From: Victivallales bacterium
GTDB lineage: Bacteria; Verrucomicrobiota; Lentisphaeria; Oligosphaerales; Oligosphaeraceae
DNA: 6,858 nucleotides
Assembly (NCBI GenBank): GCA_900771165.1
Contig: CAAGMX010000470.1
Coordinates: forward strand, 1 to 6,858
Direction of reading: 5' to 3'
The notes below the pieces were generated by a model that worked only from the letters and a program-made list of their open reading frames with translations, was not told the DNA's origin and ran no database searches. How positions within the stretch are numbered: position 1 is the stretch's first letter; the number at the start of each line of letters is the position of its first letter. Positions 1 to 5,493 of the stretch are shown one piece after another. The position numbers and the translations under genes were made by a program.

Positions 1-150
1 AACCAGAAGGAACAGAACCAGAAGGAACAGAACCAGAAGGAACAGAACCAGAAGGAACAGAACCAGCAGGAGCAGAGCCAGCAGGAGCAGAACCAGCAGG
101 AGCAGAACCAGCAGGAACAGAACCAGAAGGAACAGTCCCAGCAGGAGGAC
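1..150 (+). repeat. 15-bp in-frame tandem repeat, about 10 units, truncated at the window start
   Basis: Bases 1-60 are four identical copies of AACCAGAAGGAACAG. Units 5-8 (61-120) are variants with CAG for AAG at codon 3, GAG or GAA at codon 4, and one AGC for AAC at codon 1. Unit 9 (121-135) returns exactly to the first form. Unit 10 (136-150) is degenerate. The period is a whole number of codons, so copy-number change would keep the host gene in frame and only lengthen or shorten the (N/S)Q(K/Q)EQ tract. The first 135 bases contain no T on this strand. The array reaches the first base of the window, so the real copy number is unknown and may be larger. Confidence 0.95.
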
Positions 151-456
151 TCCCCGCAGCAGGAGCAGGAGGCCAGGGAGGAGGAGTCCTCCTCTGAAGA
201 AGAAGACAATTCCCGGGTAGGAGCCATGGAAGAAGAGAAGCCGGAGGAAGCCCCGAAGGGCGAGGAATCCGGCACTCAGGATCGGGCGCCCCTGTCGTTG
301 ATGGAGCCGGAGGAGGAGAAGAGCGAGGCCTCCCCGGAGCAAGCCGTGGTTCCCCTTCCCCAGGATCTGCAGCGCATTTTGGATCAGGAGACCCAGCGTC
401 GGTGGTTGAAGCGTCAGAAGACCATCCGCCAAAGGCCCGTGGAAAAAGACTGGTAG
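1..456 (+). CDS. C-terminal tail of a BatC/BatB-like Bat-operon protein (5' partial)
   Basis: The reading frame is open from base 1 to a TAG at 454-456, giving 151 residues with the N-terminus outside the window. An internal ATG at 226 is not a believable start, because the frame upstream has the same Gln/Glu-rich character. Residues 1-50 are ten pentapeptides of the form (N/S)Q(K/Q)EQ, the last one degenerate (SQQED). Residues 51-120 are very acidic, with Glu/Ser runs and several Pro. The end is a basic amphipathic segment around LQRILDQETQRRWLKRQK, closing with RPVEKDW. From family knowledge, TPR-containing Bat proteins (BatC, or BatB fused to TPRs) often carry a low-complexity Gln/Glu/Asn/Lys tail and finish with a short basic helix ending in a motif like EKDW. 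batD and batE follow immediately, which supports that identity. No VWA or TPR domain is visible in this fragment, so BatB versus BatC cannot be decided. The purine-rich coding strand contrasts with the C-rich genes downstream. Confidence 0.72.
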   Translation, partial: NQKEQNQKEQNQKEQNQKEQNQQEQSQQEQNQQEQNQQEQNQKEQSQQEDSPQQEQEAREEESSSEEEDNSRVGAMEEEKPEEAPKGEESGTQDRAPLSLMEPEEEKSEASPEQAVVPLPQDLQRILDQETQRRWLKRQKTIRQRPVEKDW

Positions 457-457
457 C

Positions 458-474
458 GGAGAATGGTTTTCTCC
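458..474 (+). other. Small perfect hairpin just after the upstream stop codon
   Basis: GGAGAA (458-463) pairs perfectly with TTCTCC (469-474) around a five-base loop, two bases after the TAG of the upstream gene. There is no T-run after it, so it does not look like an intrinsic terminator. It could be an mRNA-processing or 3'-end-protecting element within the Bat operon, or chance. It matters for annotation because the far-upstream ATG at 463 of the batD frame falls partly inside this stem, which makes that ATG a poor initiation site. Confidence 0.4.
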
Positions 475-546
475 CTTCGTCCTTCCCCGGATCTCTTCCT
501 ATCCTCTGAACAAGACATTTTCGATTCCCCCAGAACCTTGACCGCC

Positions 547-2352
547 ATGCGTCATTCTCCCTCCCCACTCTGGTCTTTGGCCTGTCTGCTTCTTGTCGGC
601 GTCCTTTCCCTCCAGGGCATGCCCTCCCTGCAGGTGCGAGTGAACAAAAACGTCCTCGCCCTCCAGGAGCCCTTGCAGCTGACGGTGATCCTCTCCGACG
701 ATGCGGACACCCTGCAGTCTCCTCCGGAGAGATTTCCCCTTCCTGCCGATCTCCCCTTCCAGGTTCTGCGGCAGGATCCGCCGTCACAGAGCAGCAACGT
801 CTCCACCCAGTGGATCAACGGGCGGGTGACCCAATCTCAGCAATCCTCCGTCTCCTACTCCTTCCTGGTCATGCCCCTTCAGGAGGGGGAGTTTACCATT
901 CCCTCCCTGACCCTGGAGTATCAGGGGAAGACCCTGAAGAGCGAGCCCATCACCCTTCGGGTCACCCGGGAGCCTGCGGAGAATCAGAGGGGAATGGTAT
1001 ATCAGCAGCGGCTTTCCCGGGAGCGGATTGTCCCGGGCGTCCCGGTCACCCTGACCCTGGAGCTCATCGTTCCCCGGGACATCTCCCTTCGCCAGGTGGC
1101 CCCCTCCCTGGATTTGGATGCCCTGCAGAAAGACTTCACCATCTCCCAGCCCAGCATGGCGAACGGACAGATCCTGTGGAATCAGGAATCCCTGGTTCAG
1201 AACGGGGTGCCCTGCCTGCGGATTTTCCTGGACATCTCCCTCACCCCGCTGCATCCCGGCTCCTACGCCATTCCCGCCGGCGTCATGGAGGTGCTCTACA
1301 GCAAGGAGGACCGCCAGAGGGGGAGGGACCCGTTCCTCGACTTCCTCGATTTCCCGGATTCCTTCTCCTCCCGGCCCGCCCGGAAAATCCTGGCCTCCCA
1401 GCCCCTGACCCTGGAAGTGGAGGATTTCCCCCAGGGAGGGCGGCCGGAGGGCTTCAGCGGACTGCTCGGCCCTCTCCAGGTCACCGCCTCCGTGGACCAG
1501 ACCTCCCCCCGGGTGGGCGATCCCATCCAGCTGACCCTGCGGCTCCAGGGAGACAGCCTCACCCCCCAGGCCACCCTGCCTCCCTGGGAAAAGGCGCTGG
1601 AGGCCCTCCCCACCTTCAAATGCTTCGGCAATGATCCCTGCCTCCCCGAGGAGGACGGATCCCTCCTGATCCAGCGCACCCTCCGGCCTCTCCAGGCAGG
1701 CACCCTGGAAATTCCCGCCATTGCCATCCCCTACTACGACCCCGACCTGGGCCAATACGGCATGGCGGCCAGCGAACCCATCCTCCTCCAGGTGCAGAAA
1801 TCCGAGGAAGTGGCCTTGCCGACTGGCTCCGCTGTGCCGGCCCCGAAGCCGAAGTCCACTCCCTCGGCGCCCGGGAATCCCTCTCCCGGGATGGCCATGC
1901 CGGAGGAGACGCCGCCGCCCCCCCTGGCCTTGCAGCGGTCCACCATCCTGTGGGGGATTCTCCTTCCCGCCGCCCTCCTGCTTCTGGGATTCCTCCTCCG
2001 GGGCTGGCTCCTCCTGCGGAAACGCCGTCTGGCCTCCGTGGGCCATCGTCTCCGAAAAGCCCGGGAGGCGCTGATGGGAAGACTGGAGGCCCTGGAGGCG
2101 GAGGGATCTCCCCAGGCTTCCGCCCAGGCCGCCCGGGCCTGGGAAGAGTATTTGTGCCAGCGTTTCTCCCTCCTGTCCCCCGTCACGGCCCAGGCCCTGG
2201 AGGAGGCCGCCGCCCGGGAATCCCTCCCCCAGGAAACCCGGAACGCCCTCCAGGCCTTGCTGACCCACAGTGACGCCGCCCAATACAGCCTCTCCGCCAC
2301 CCCCTTCCCCCCGTTGAAGGAGGAAATCCTGGCCATCCTCCCAAAACTGTGA
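547..2352 (+). CDS. batD: BatD family protein (Bat operon, membrane-anchored Ig-like periplasmic protein)
   Basis: The product is 601 residues, in the normal BatD size range. The frame extends up to an ATG at 463, but I chose ATG 547 because it places a Sec signal peptide at the N-terminus (MRHS, hydrophobic core about 8-22, cleavage near 24). The extra 28 residues have no family character. Residues 25-412 look like serial beta-sandwich modules with the BatD signature of a 'P-x-x-G-x-F/Y-x-I-P' turn followed by S-x-P-I/L-x-L-x-V. This occurs around 104-139 (YSFLVMPLQEGEFTIPSL), again mid-protein (LTPLHPGSYAIPAG), and around 375-412 (RPLQAGTLEIPAIAI, then a Tyr-Asp-Pro stretch). A Pro-rich linker (about 416-464) leads to one transmembrane helix (about 467-486) followed by RKRR and a helical cytoplasmic tail of about 110 residues. 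BatD is thought to work with the VWA proteins BatA/BatB and a MoxR ATPase at the inner membrane. An aerotolerance role was proposed in Bacteroides, but the biochemical function is unresolved. No Shine-Dalgarno motif precedes ATG 547. Confidence 0.88.
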   Translation: MRHSPSPLWSLACLLLVGVLSLQGMPSLQVRVNKNVLALQEPLQLTVILSDDADTLQSPPERFPLPADLPFQVLRQDPPSQSSNVSTQWINGRVTQSQQSSVSYSFLVMPLQEGEFTIPSLTLEYQGKTLKSEPITLRVTREPAENQRGMVYQQRLSRERIVPGVPVTLTLELIVPRDISLRQVAPSLDLDALQKDFTISQPSMANGQILWNQESLVQNGVPCLRIFLDISLTPLHPGSYAIPAGVMEVLYSKEDRQRGRDPFLDFLDFPDSFSSRPARKILASQPLTLEVEDFPQGGRPEGFSGLLGPLQVTASVDQTSPRVGDPIQLTLRLQGDSLTPQATLPPWEKALEALPTFKCFGNDPCLPEEDGSLLIQRTLRPLQAGTLEIPAIAIPYYDPDLGQYGMAASEPILLQVQKSEEVALPTGSAVPAPKPKSTPSAPGNPSPGMAMPEETPPPPLALQRSTILWGILLPAALLLLGFLLRGWLLLRKRRLASVGHRLRKAREALMGRLEALEAEGSPQASAQAARAWEEYLCQRFSLLSPVTAQALEEAAARESLPQETRNALQALLTHSDAAQYSLSATPFPPLKEEILAILPKL

Positions 2353-2360
2353 CCGGCCCC

Positions 2361-3065
2361 ATGCCCCGTTTCTCTCATCGTCACCTTTTTGGCCTGCTCC
2401 TTTGGCTCTGCGCCACCCTGAGCCTCCCCGCCCTCGTGGCCCAGGAGACCGCCACAGCGGCTCCCACCCCGGCAACCCAGGAGCGCCCTTTCGACCCCCT
2501 CTTCCAGGAGGCCCAGGGACTGGCCGCCCTCCAGCAGGGAGACCTGGTCCGGGCACTTCTCCATCTGCGGCGGGCCTCCCTGGCCGCCCCCGGCAGCCGC
2601 CGGATTTCCCGGGAACTGGCGCAAGCCCGCCAGAACTTTCCCCAGGCCCTTCGGCAGGACGCGTCCCAAAGGAGATTTACCTTACCCTGGTCGCCCACCT
2701 ATCCCCAATGGTGCGCCGCCAGCCTCGCCCTCTGGGGCGCCCTCTGCCTCTGCCTCCTGACCCTCCTCTGGAAACGTCCCCGCTTCCTGGTGCGCCTGAC
2801 CCTGGTGCTGGCCCTGGCCACCCTGCTCCTGGGCGCCTACACCCTCCGCTTTGCCTGGTGCCTCCGCCATCAGCCCCCCGCCGTGGTCCAGGCCGAAAGC
2901 ATCCTTCCCCGGAAGGGGCCCGGGGAAAGCTTTGCGCCGGCGGCAGGCGCCCCTCTCCCCCAGGGCAGCGAAATCACCCTCCTTTTCGTCCAGGGCAAAT
3001 GGGCCCGGGTCACCCTGCCGGATCACTCTCCCGCCTGGCTCCCCGCCGATTCCCTTCTCTTCTGA
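2361..3065 (+). CDS. batE: BatE-like protein: signal peptide, TPR-like segment, two membrane helices, SH3-like domain
   Basis: The product is 234 residues from ATG 2361. A GTG at 2349 overlapping the batD stop (GTGA) is an equally possible start and adds four residues. Neither has a ribosome-binding site at proper spacing, and I prefer the ATG because its CCCCATG context matches other starts here. Residues 1-27 form a signal peptide. Residues 46-90 contain one TPR-like helix pair (FQEAQGLAALQQGDLVRALLHLRRA). Hydrophobic helices lie at about 118-137 and 142-163, separated by a short basic loop. Residues 174-234 resemble a bacterial SH3 domain: an Ala-rich lead-in, PLPQGSEITLLFVQGKWARV, then PAWLPADSLL. 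That order, directly behind batD, is typical of BatE in Bat operons, where the helices place the TPR and SH3 parts on the periplasmic side. Only one TPR-like repeat is seen. The name rests on architecture and position rather than on an alignment. Confidence 0.8.
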   Translation: MPRFSHRHLFGLLLWLCATLSLPALVAQETATAAPTPATQERPFDPLFQEAQGLAALQQGDLVRALLHLRRASLAAPGSRRISRELAQARQNFPQALRQDASQRRFTLPWSPTYPQWCAASLALWGALCLCLLTLLWKRPRFLVRLTLVLALATLLLGAYTLRFAWCLRHQPPAVVQAESILPRKGPGESFAPAAGAPLPQGSEITLLFVQGKWARVTLPDHSPAWLPADSLLF

Positions 3066-3086
3066 CGCCCGGGACTCCCTTTTCCC

Positions 3087-4217
3087 ATGAAGAAGCTCAT
3101 CGTCCTCGCCGCCCACACCCGTTCCCTCCTCACCTTCCGCCTTCCCCTGATGAAGGCGTTTCTGGCGCGGGGATGGGAGGTGGTAGCCCTGGGACCGGGG
3201 GAGGAATCGGAGTGGTCGCCCCGCTTCTCCGGCCACGGGGTGCGCTTCCGCCCCGTCCCCCTGGAGCGCAACGGCCTGAATCCCTTTGCCGACTGGAAAA
3301 CCTGCCGGGCCCTGGAGCGCATCTTCCGGGAAGAGGCCCCGGAACTCCTCTTCTGCACCCAGGCCAAGGCCGTGGTCTACGGACTCCCCGCCGCAAAGAA
3401 GGCCGGCGTCCCCCGACGCTTCGCCCTGGTGGCCGGCCTAGGCTCCATCTTCCGGGGCACCGGCCTGAAGAACGCCCTCCTCCGGCGGCTCCTGAGTTTC
3501 CAATACCGGCGGGCCCTGAAGCACGCCAAAGGCGTCCTCTTCCAAAACCCCGACGACAGCGCCACCTTCCTGCGCCTGGGCCTGGTCGCCCCGGAGCAAA
3601 TCCACAGGATTCCCGGCAGCGGCGTAGACCTGGAGCGCTTCACGCCGACCCCTCTCCCCCAGGAACCGGTCTTCCTCCTGGTGGCCAGACTCCTGAAGGA
3701 CAAGGGGATACGGGAATATCTCCTGGCCGCCCGGGAGGTGAAACGCCGCCTTCCCCAGTGCCGCTTCCTGCTGGTGGGCCCCTTTGACTCCAACCCCACC
3801 GCCCTGACCCCGGCGGAGCTCCGCCCCTTCCAGGAAGAGGGCACCGTGGAATACTGGGGGGAACAGGAGGATGTGCGGCCCGCCCTGGCCCAGGCCAGCA
3901 TCTTTGTCCTCCCCAGCTATCACGAGGGAACCCCCATGAGCGTCCTGGAGGCCATGGCCTGCGGAAGGCCCATTCTCACCACGGATGCCCCGGGATGCCG
4001 GGAAACGGTGGTGCCCGGCGTCAACGGCCTTCTGGTGCCTCCCCGTCAGGTGCCGCCACTTCAGGAGGCCATGGAGACCCTGGCCCGGGATCCGGCCCTC
4101 CGGCAGCGGATGGGAGAGGAGAGCCTGCGCCTGGCCCGGGAGAAGTTCAGCGCCACCCTGGTGACGGGGATGCTGCTGGAGATCCTGGGAGAGAAGCCAG
4201 AGGCCTCCCCCACGTGA
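3087..4217 (+). CDS. Glycosyltransferase family 4 (GT-B fold, CapM/PglA-like)
   Basis: The product is 376 residues, a normal length for a single GT4 enzyme, with no signal peptide or membrane helix. The N-terminal acceptor domain opens with a beta strand (KKLIVLAAHTRSLLTFRLPL) and contains LVAGLGSIFRGTG near 114-126, similar to the TGLG segment of CapM/PglA-type enzymes that build O-antigen, capsule or glycan precursors on polyprenyl-phosphate carriers. The C-terminal donor domain begins near 195 (FLLVARLLKDKGI), where Arg201 and Lys206 are the usual nucleotide-diphosphate contacts. The GT4 EX7E motif is complete: Glu280 and Glu288 in YHEGTPMSVLEAMACGRP. It is followed by TTDAPGCRETVVPGVNGLLVP. 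A retaining transfer from an NDP-sugar at the cytoplasmic face is expected from the family; donor and acceptor cannot be told from sequence. It starts 21 nt after batE, so it is probably in the same transcript. No other envelope-sugar genes are nearby. No clear Shine-Dalgarno motif precedes the ATG. Confidence 0.93.
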   Translation: MKKLIVLAAHTRSLLTFRLPLMKAFLARGWEVVALGPGEESEWSPRFSGHGVRFRPVPLERNGLNPFADWKTCRALERIFREEAPELLFCTQAKAVVYGLPAAKKAGVPRRFALVAGLGSIFRGTGLKNALLRRLLSFQYRRALKHAKGVLFQNPDDSATFLRLGLVAPEQIHRIPGSGVDLERFTPTPLPQEPVFLLVARLLKDKGIREYLLAAREVKRRLPQCRFLLVGPFDSNPTALTPAELRPFQEEGTVEYWGEQEDVRPALAQASIFVLPSYHEGTPMSVLEAMACGRPILTTDAPGCRETVVPGVNGLLVPPRQVPPLQEAMETLARDPALRQRMGEESLRLAREKFSATLVTGMLLEILGEKPEASPT

Positions 4218-4259
4218 GGATTTTGGCAATTCTCCTAACGGAATTCTCACATTCTATTA

Positions 4260-4277
4260 TTCTAATTTATTCCTAAC
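4260..4277 (+). promoter_or_regulatory. Candidate Pho-box-like direct repeat
   Basis: Two 7-bp half-sites, TTCTAAT (4260-4266) and TCCTAAC (4271-4277), match at five of seven positions and are separated by four AT bases, giving an 11-bp period. That geometry is the one known for PhoB boxes (in E. coli two CTGTCAT-like 7-mers with a 4-bp AT spacer). A TATGTA hexamer begins 8 bp downstream (4286), close to the usual Pho-box to -10 distance. The half-site sequence differs from the E. coli consensus, so the assignment rests on geometry and on position upstream of pstS. It may be chance in AT-rich DNA. Confidence 0.3.
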
Positions 4278-4377
4278 AAACAGGTTATGTAGGACTATCG
4301 TTTTCTCCTTATGGTATAGGCGTTGACCCAAGGAAAGGTCGTAAGCCACGGTTCCGCACAGGGCGGGGCCACAATCC

Positions 4378-4383
4378 AAGGAG
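4378..4383 (+). promoter_or_regulatory. Strong ribosome-binding site of pstS
   Basis: AAGGAG lies six bases before the ATG at 4390. It is the only well-spaced canonical Shine-Dalgarno motif before any gene in this window. It fits the need for high expression of the periplasmic binding protein, and it fixes the pstS start. Confidence 0.85.
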
Positions 4384-4389
4384 AAAACC

Positions 4390-5391
4390 ATGAACGCAGT
4401 CTCTCGCATTTCCCTCCTTCTTCTCGCCGGGGCATCCCTGGCTCTTTCTGCCGCCCAGCTGGTGCTCAACGGCGCCGGCGCCAGTTTCCCCGCTCCGGTC
4501 TACCAGCAGTGGACCAACACCTATAGCGAAAGCGGGCGCAACGTCAAGGTGAACTATCAGAGCCTGGGCAGCGGGGCGGGTCTGAACCAGATCCGCAGCA
4601 ACACCATCGACTTCGCTGGCACGGACAATCCCCTGACGGCCCAGGAGCAGGAGGAGCAGGAGCTGATCCAGTTCCCCATGCTCACCGGCGGTGTGGTGGT
4701 GATCTACAATCTGCCTGGAATCCCGGACGGCGCCCTGAGGCTCTCCGGAGATGTCCTGGCCAAGATCTATCTGGGGGAGATCCGCCAGTGGAACGACCCC
4801 GCCCTCCAGGCCCTCAATCCCCAGGTGAAGCTGCCCAGCCAGAAGATCACGGTGGTGCGCCGGGCGGACGCCAGCGGCACCAGCTTCATCTTCACCAACT
4901 ACCTCAGCAAGGTCTCCCAGACCTGGGATGAGAAGATCGGCGCCGGCAGCTCCGTGCGCTGGCCTGTGGGCCTGGGCGGCCAGAAGAACCCCGGTGTCTG
5001 CAACAACGTGGCCAAGATCCAGGGGGCCATCGGCTACACGGAATACACCTACGCCATCGAGGCGGGACTCTCCATGGCCCAGCTCCAGAACGCCACCGGC
5101 AACTTCCTGACTCCCTGCCAGGAAACCTTCTCCGCCTCCGCCGCCGGAGCAGACTGGCAGAACGCTCCCGGACTCTACATGGTCCTCACTAACCAGCCCG
5201 GCGAAAACTCCTGGCCCATCACCGGCGTCACCTACATCGTCCTCCGGAAGGACTGCCCCGCGGAGAAGAAGGCCGCCCTGGCCCAGTTCTTCCGCTGGTG
5301 CTTCACCGAGGGCAGCGAGGCCGCCCGGAACCTCCACTACGTCCCCATCCCGGAGAGCGTGGTGAAGCTCTTCGCCGACGACCTCCTGTAG
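4390..5391 (+). CDS. pstS: Phosphate ABC transporter, periplasmic phosphate-binding protein PstS
   Basis: The product is 333 residues, the usual PstS length. It captures inorganic phosphate in the periplasm and delivers it to the PstCA permease. Residues 1-22 form a Sec signal peptide (MNAVSR, a hydrophobic core, then ALSAA) with no lipobox cysteine, pointing to a soluble periplasmic protein. The phosphate-site segments are all present: NGAGASFPAP (27-36), SLGSGAG (58-64), DFAGTDNPL with Asp79, and RRADASGTSFIF with Arg158, Asp160, Ser162, Gly163 and Thr164. Further family marks are the AKIYLGEIRQWNDP block, GAIGYTEYTYA, and the C-terminal VPIPESVVKLF. Four cysteines (204, 243, 289, 304) are present in the mature protein; disulfide pairing is possible but unproven. 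The gene starts its own operon behind the AT-rich region, has a strong AAGGAG site, and is followed by pstC after a 102-nt structured spacer. Phosphate-starvation control is expected from the family. Confidence 0.97.
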   Translation: MNAVSRISLLLLAGASLALSAAQLVLNGAGASFPAPVYQQWTNTYSESGRNVKVNYQSLGSGAGLNQIRSNTIDFAGTDNPLTAQEQEEQELIQFPMLTGGVVVIYNLPGIPDGALRLSGDVLAKIYLGEIRQWNDPALQALNPQVKLPSQKITVVRRADASGTSFIFTNYLSKVSQTWDEKIGAGSSVRWPVGLGGQKNPGVCNNVAKIQGAIGYTEYTYAIEAGLSMAQLQNATGNFLTPCQETFSASAAGADWQNAPGLYMVLTNQPGENSWPITGVTYIVLRKDCPAEKKAALAQFFRWCFTEGSEAARNLHYVPIPESVVKLFADDLL

Positions 5392-5410
5392 CCGTTCCCC
5401 CCCACCCCCA

Positions 5411-5465
5411 GGGCGTCGGCTCTCCCCCAAAAAGGGACACCCCGCGGCCGGAGATCCCGGCGCCC
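5411..5465 (+). promoter_or_regulatory. Hairpin in the pstS-pstC spacer (possible attenuator or 3'-end stabiliser)
   Basis: GGGCGTCGG (5411-5419) pairs with CCGGCGCCC (5457-5465) as a nine-pair stem with a single T:G (U:G in RNA) wobble. Inside the loop a smaller stem TCCC (5423-5426)/GGGA (5434-5437) closes on an A-rich loop, so the element is branched or nested. A short pyrimidine tract with TTTT at 5472-5475 follows, too weak and too far away for a classic terminator. The position suggests partial termination, or protection of an abundant pstS transcript relative to pstCA, as is common when a binding-protein gene precedes its permease genes. This role is inferred; only the base pairing is seen. 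Confidence 0.4.
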
Positions 5466-5493
5466 CTCCCCTTTTCCTCCCGGAAGCATCCCC

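Larger units (their letters stand above)
4218..4389 (+). promoter_or_regulatory. AT-rich intergenic control region upstream of pstS
   Basis: This 172-nt gap separates the Bat/GT unit from pstS. Bases 4221-4315 are strikingly AT-rich in an otherwise GC-rich window, which fits a promoter. The motif ATTCT occurs at 4229, 4243, 4251 and 4259, with ATTCC at 4269. TCCTAAC occurs at 4233-4239 and again at 4271-4277. Candidate -10 hexamers are TATTAT (4255-4260), TATGTA (4286-4291) and TATAGG (4315-4320), but none has a convincing -35 at 17 bp spacing, as expected for an activator-dependent promoter such as a PhoB-dependent one. No strong GC hairpin with a T-run follows the glycosyltransferase stop, so I see no intrinsic terminator for the upstream operon. 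The last 60 bases are GC-rich leader. Confidence 0.6.

Noticed and set aside
1..150. CRISPR array or intergenic direct repeats
   Set aside because: The units are 15 bp, contiguous without spacers, and in frame inside a coding region, so this is a coding minisatellite.
226..456. A separate 76-residue gene starting at ATG 226
   Set aside because: The frame is open through base 1 with continuous Gln/Glu-rich composition, and no ribosome-binding site suits the ATG. It is the end of a longer protein.
784..2556. A 590-codon open frame on the minus strand opposite batD and the start of batE
   Set aside because: Its translation is low-complexity Gly/Gln/Glu/Arg-rich with no family character. It is a by-product of C-rich codon use in batD, which is well supported on the plus strand.
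2402..3787. A 461-codon plus-strand open frame overlapping batE and the glycosyltransferase
   Set aside because: It is a Pro/Gly/Arg-rich frame-shifted reading of two genes whose own frames show clear domains.
4221..4250. Intrinsic terminator after the glycosyltransferase (AATTC ... GAATT pairing around 4229-4245)
   Set aside because: The stem is only five AT-dominated pairs with an eight-base loop and no following T-run, too weak to call.
4308..4345. Riboswitch-like leader fold before pstS (GACC/GGTC and CTTA/TAAG pairings)
   Set aside because: Only short, interrupted pairings are visible and no known riboswitch core is recognised. The pst context is normally controlled by a two-component system.
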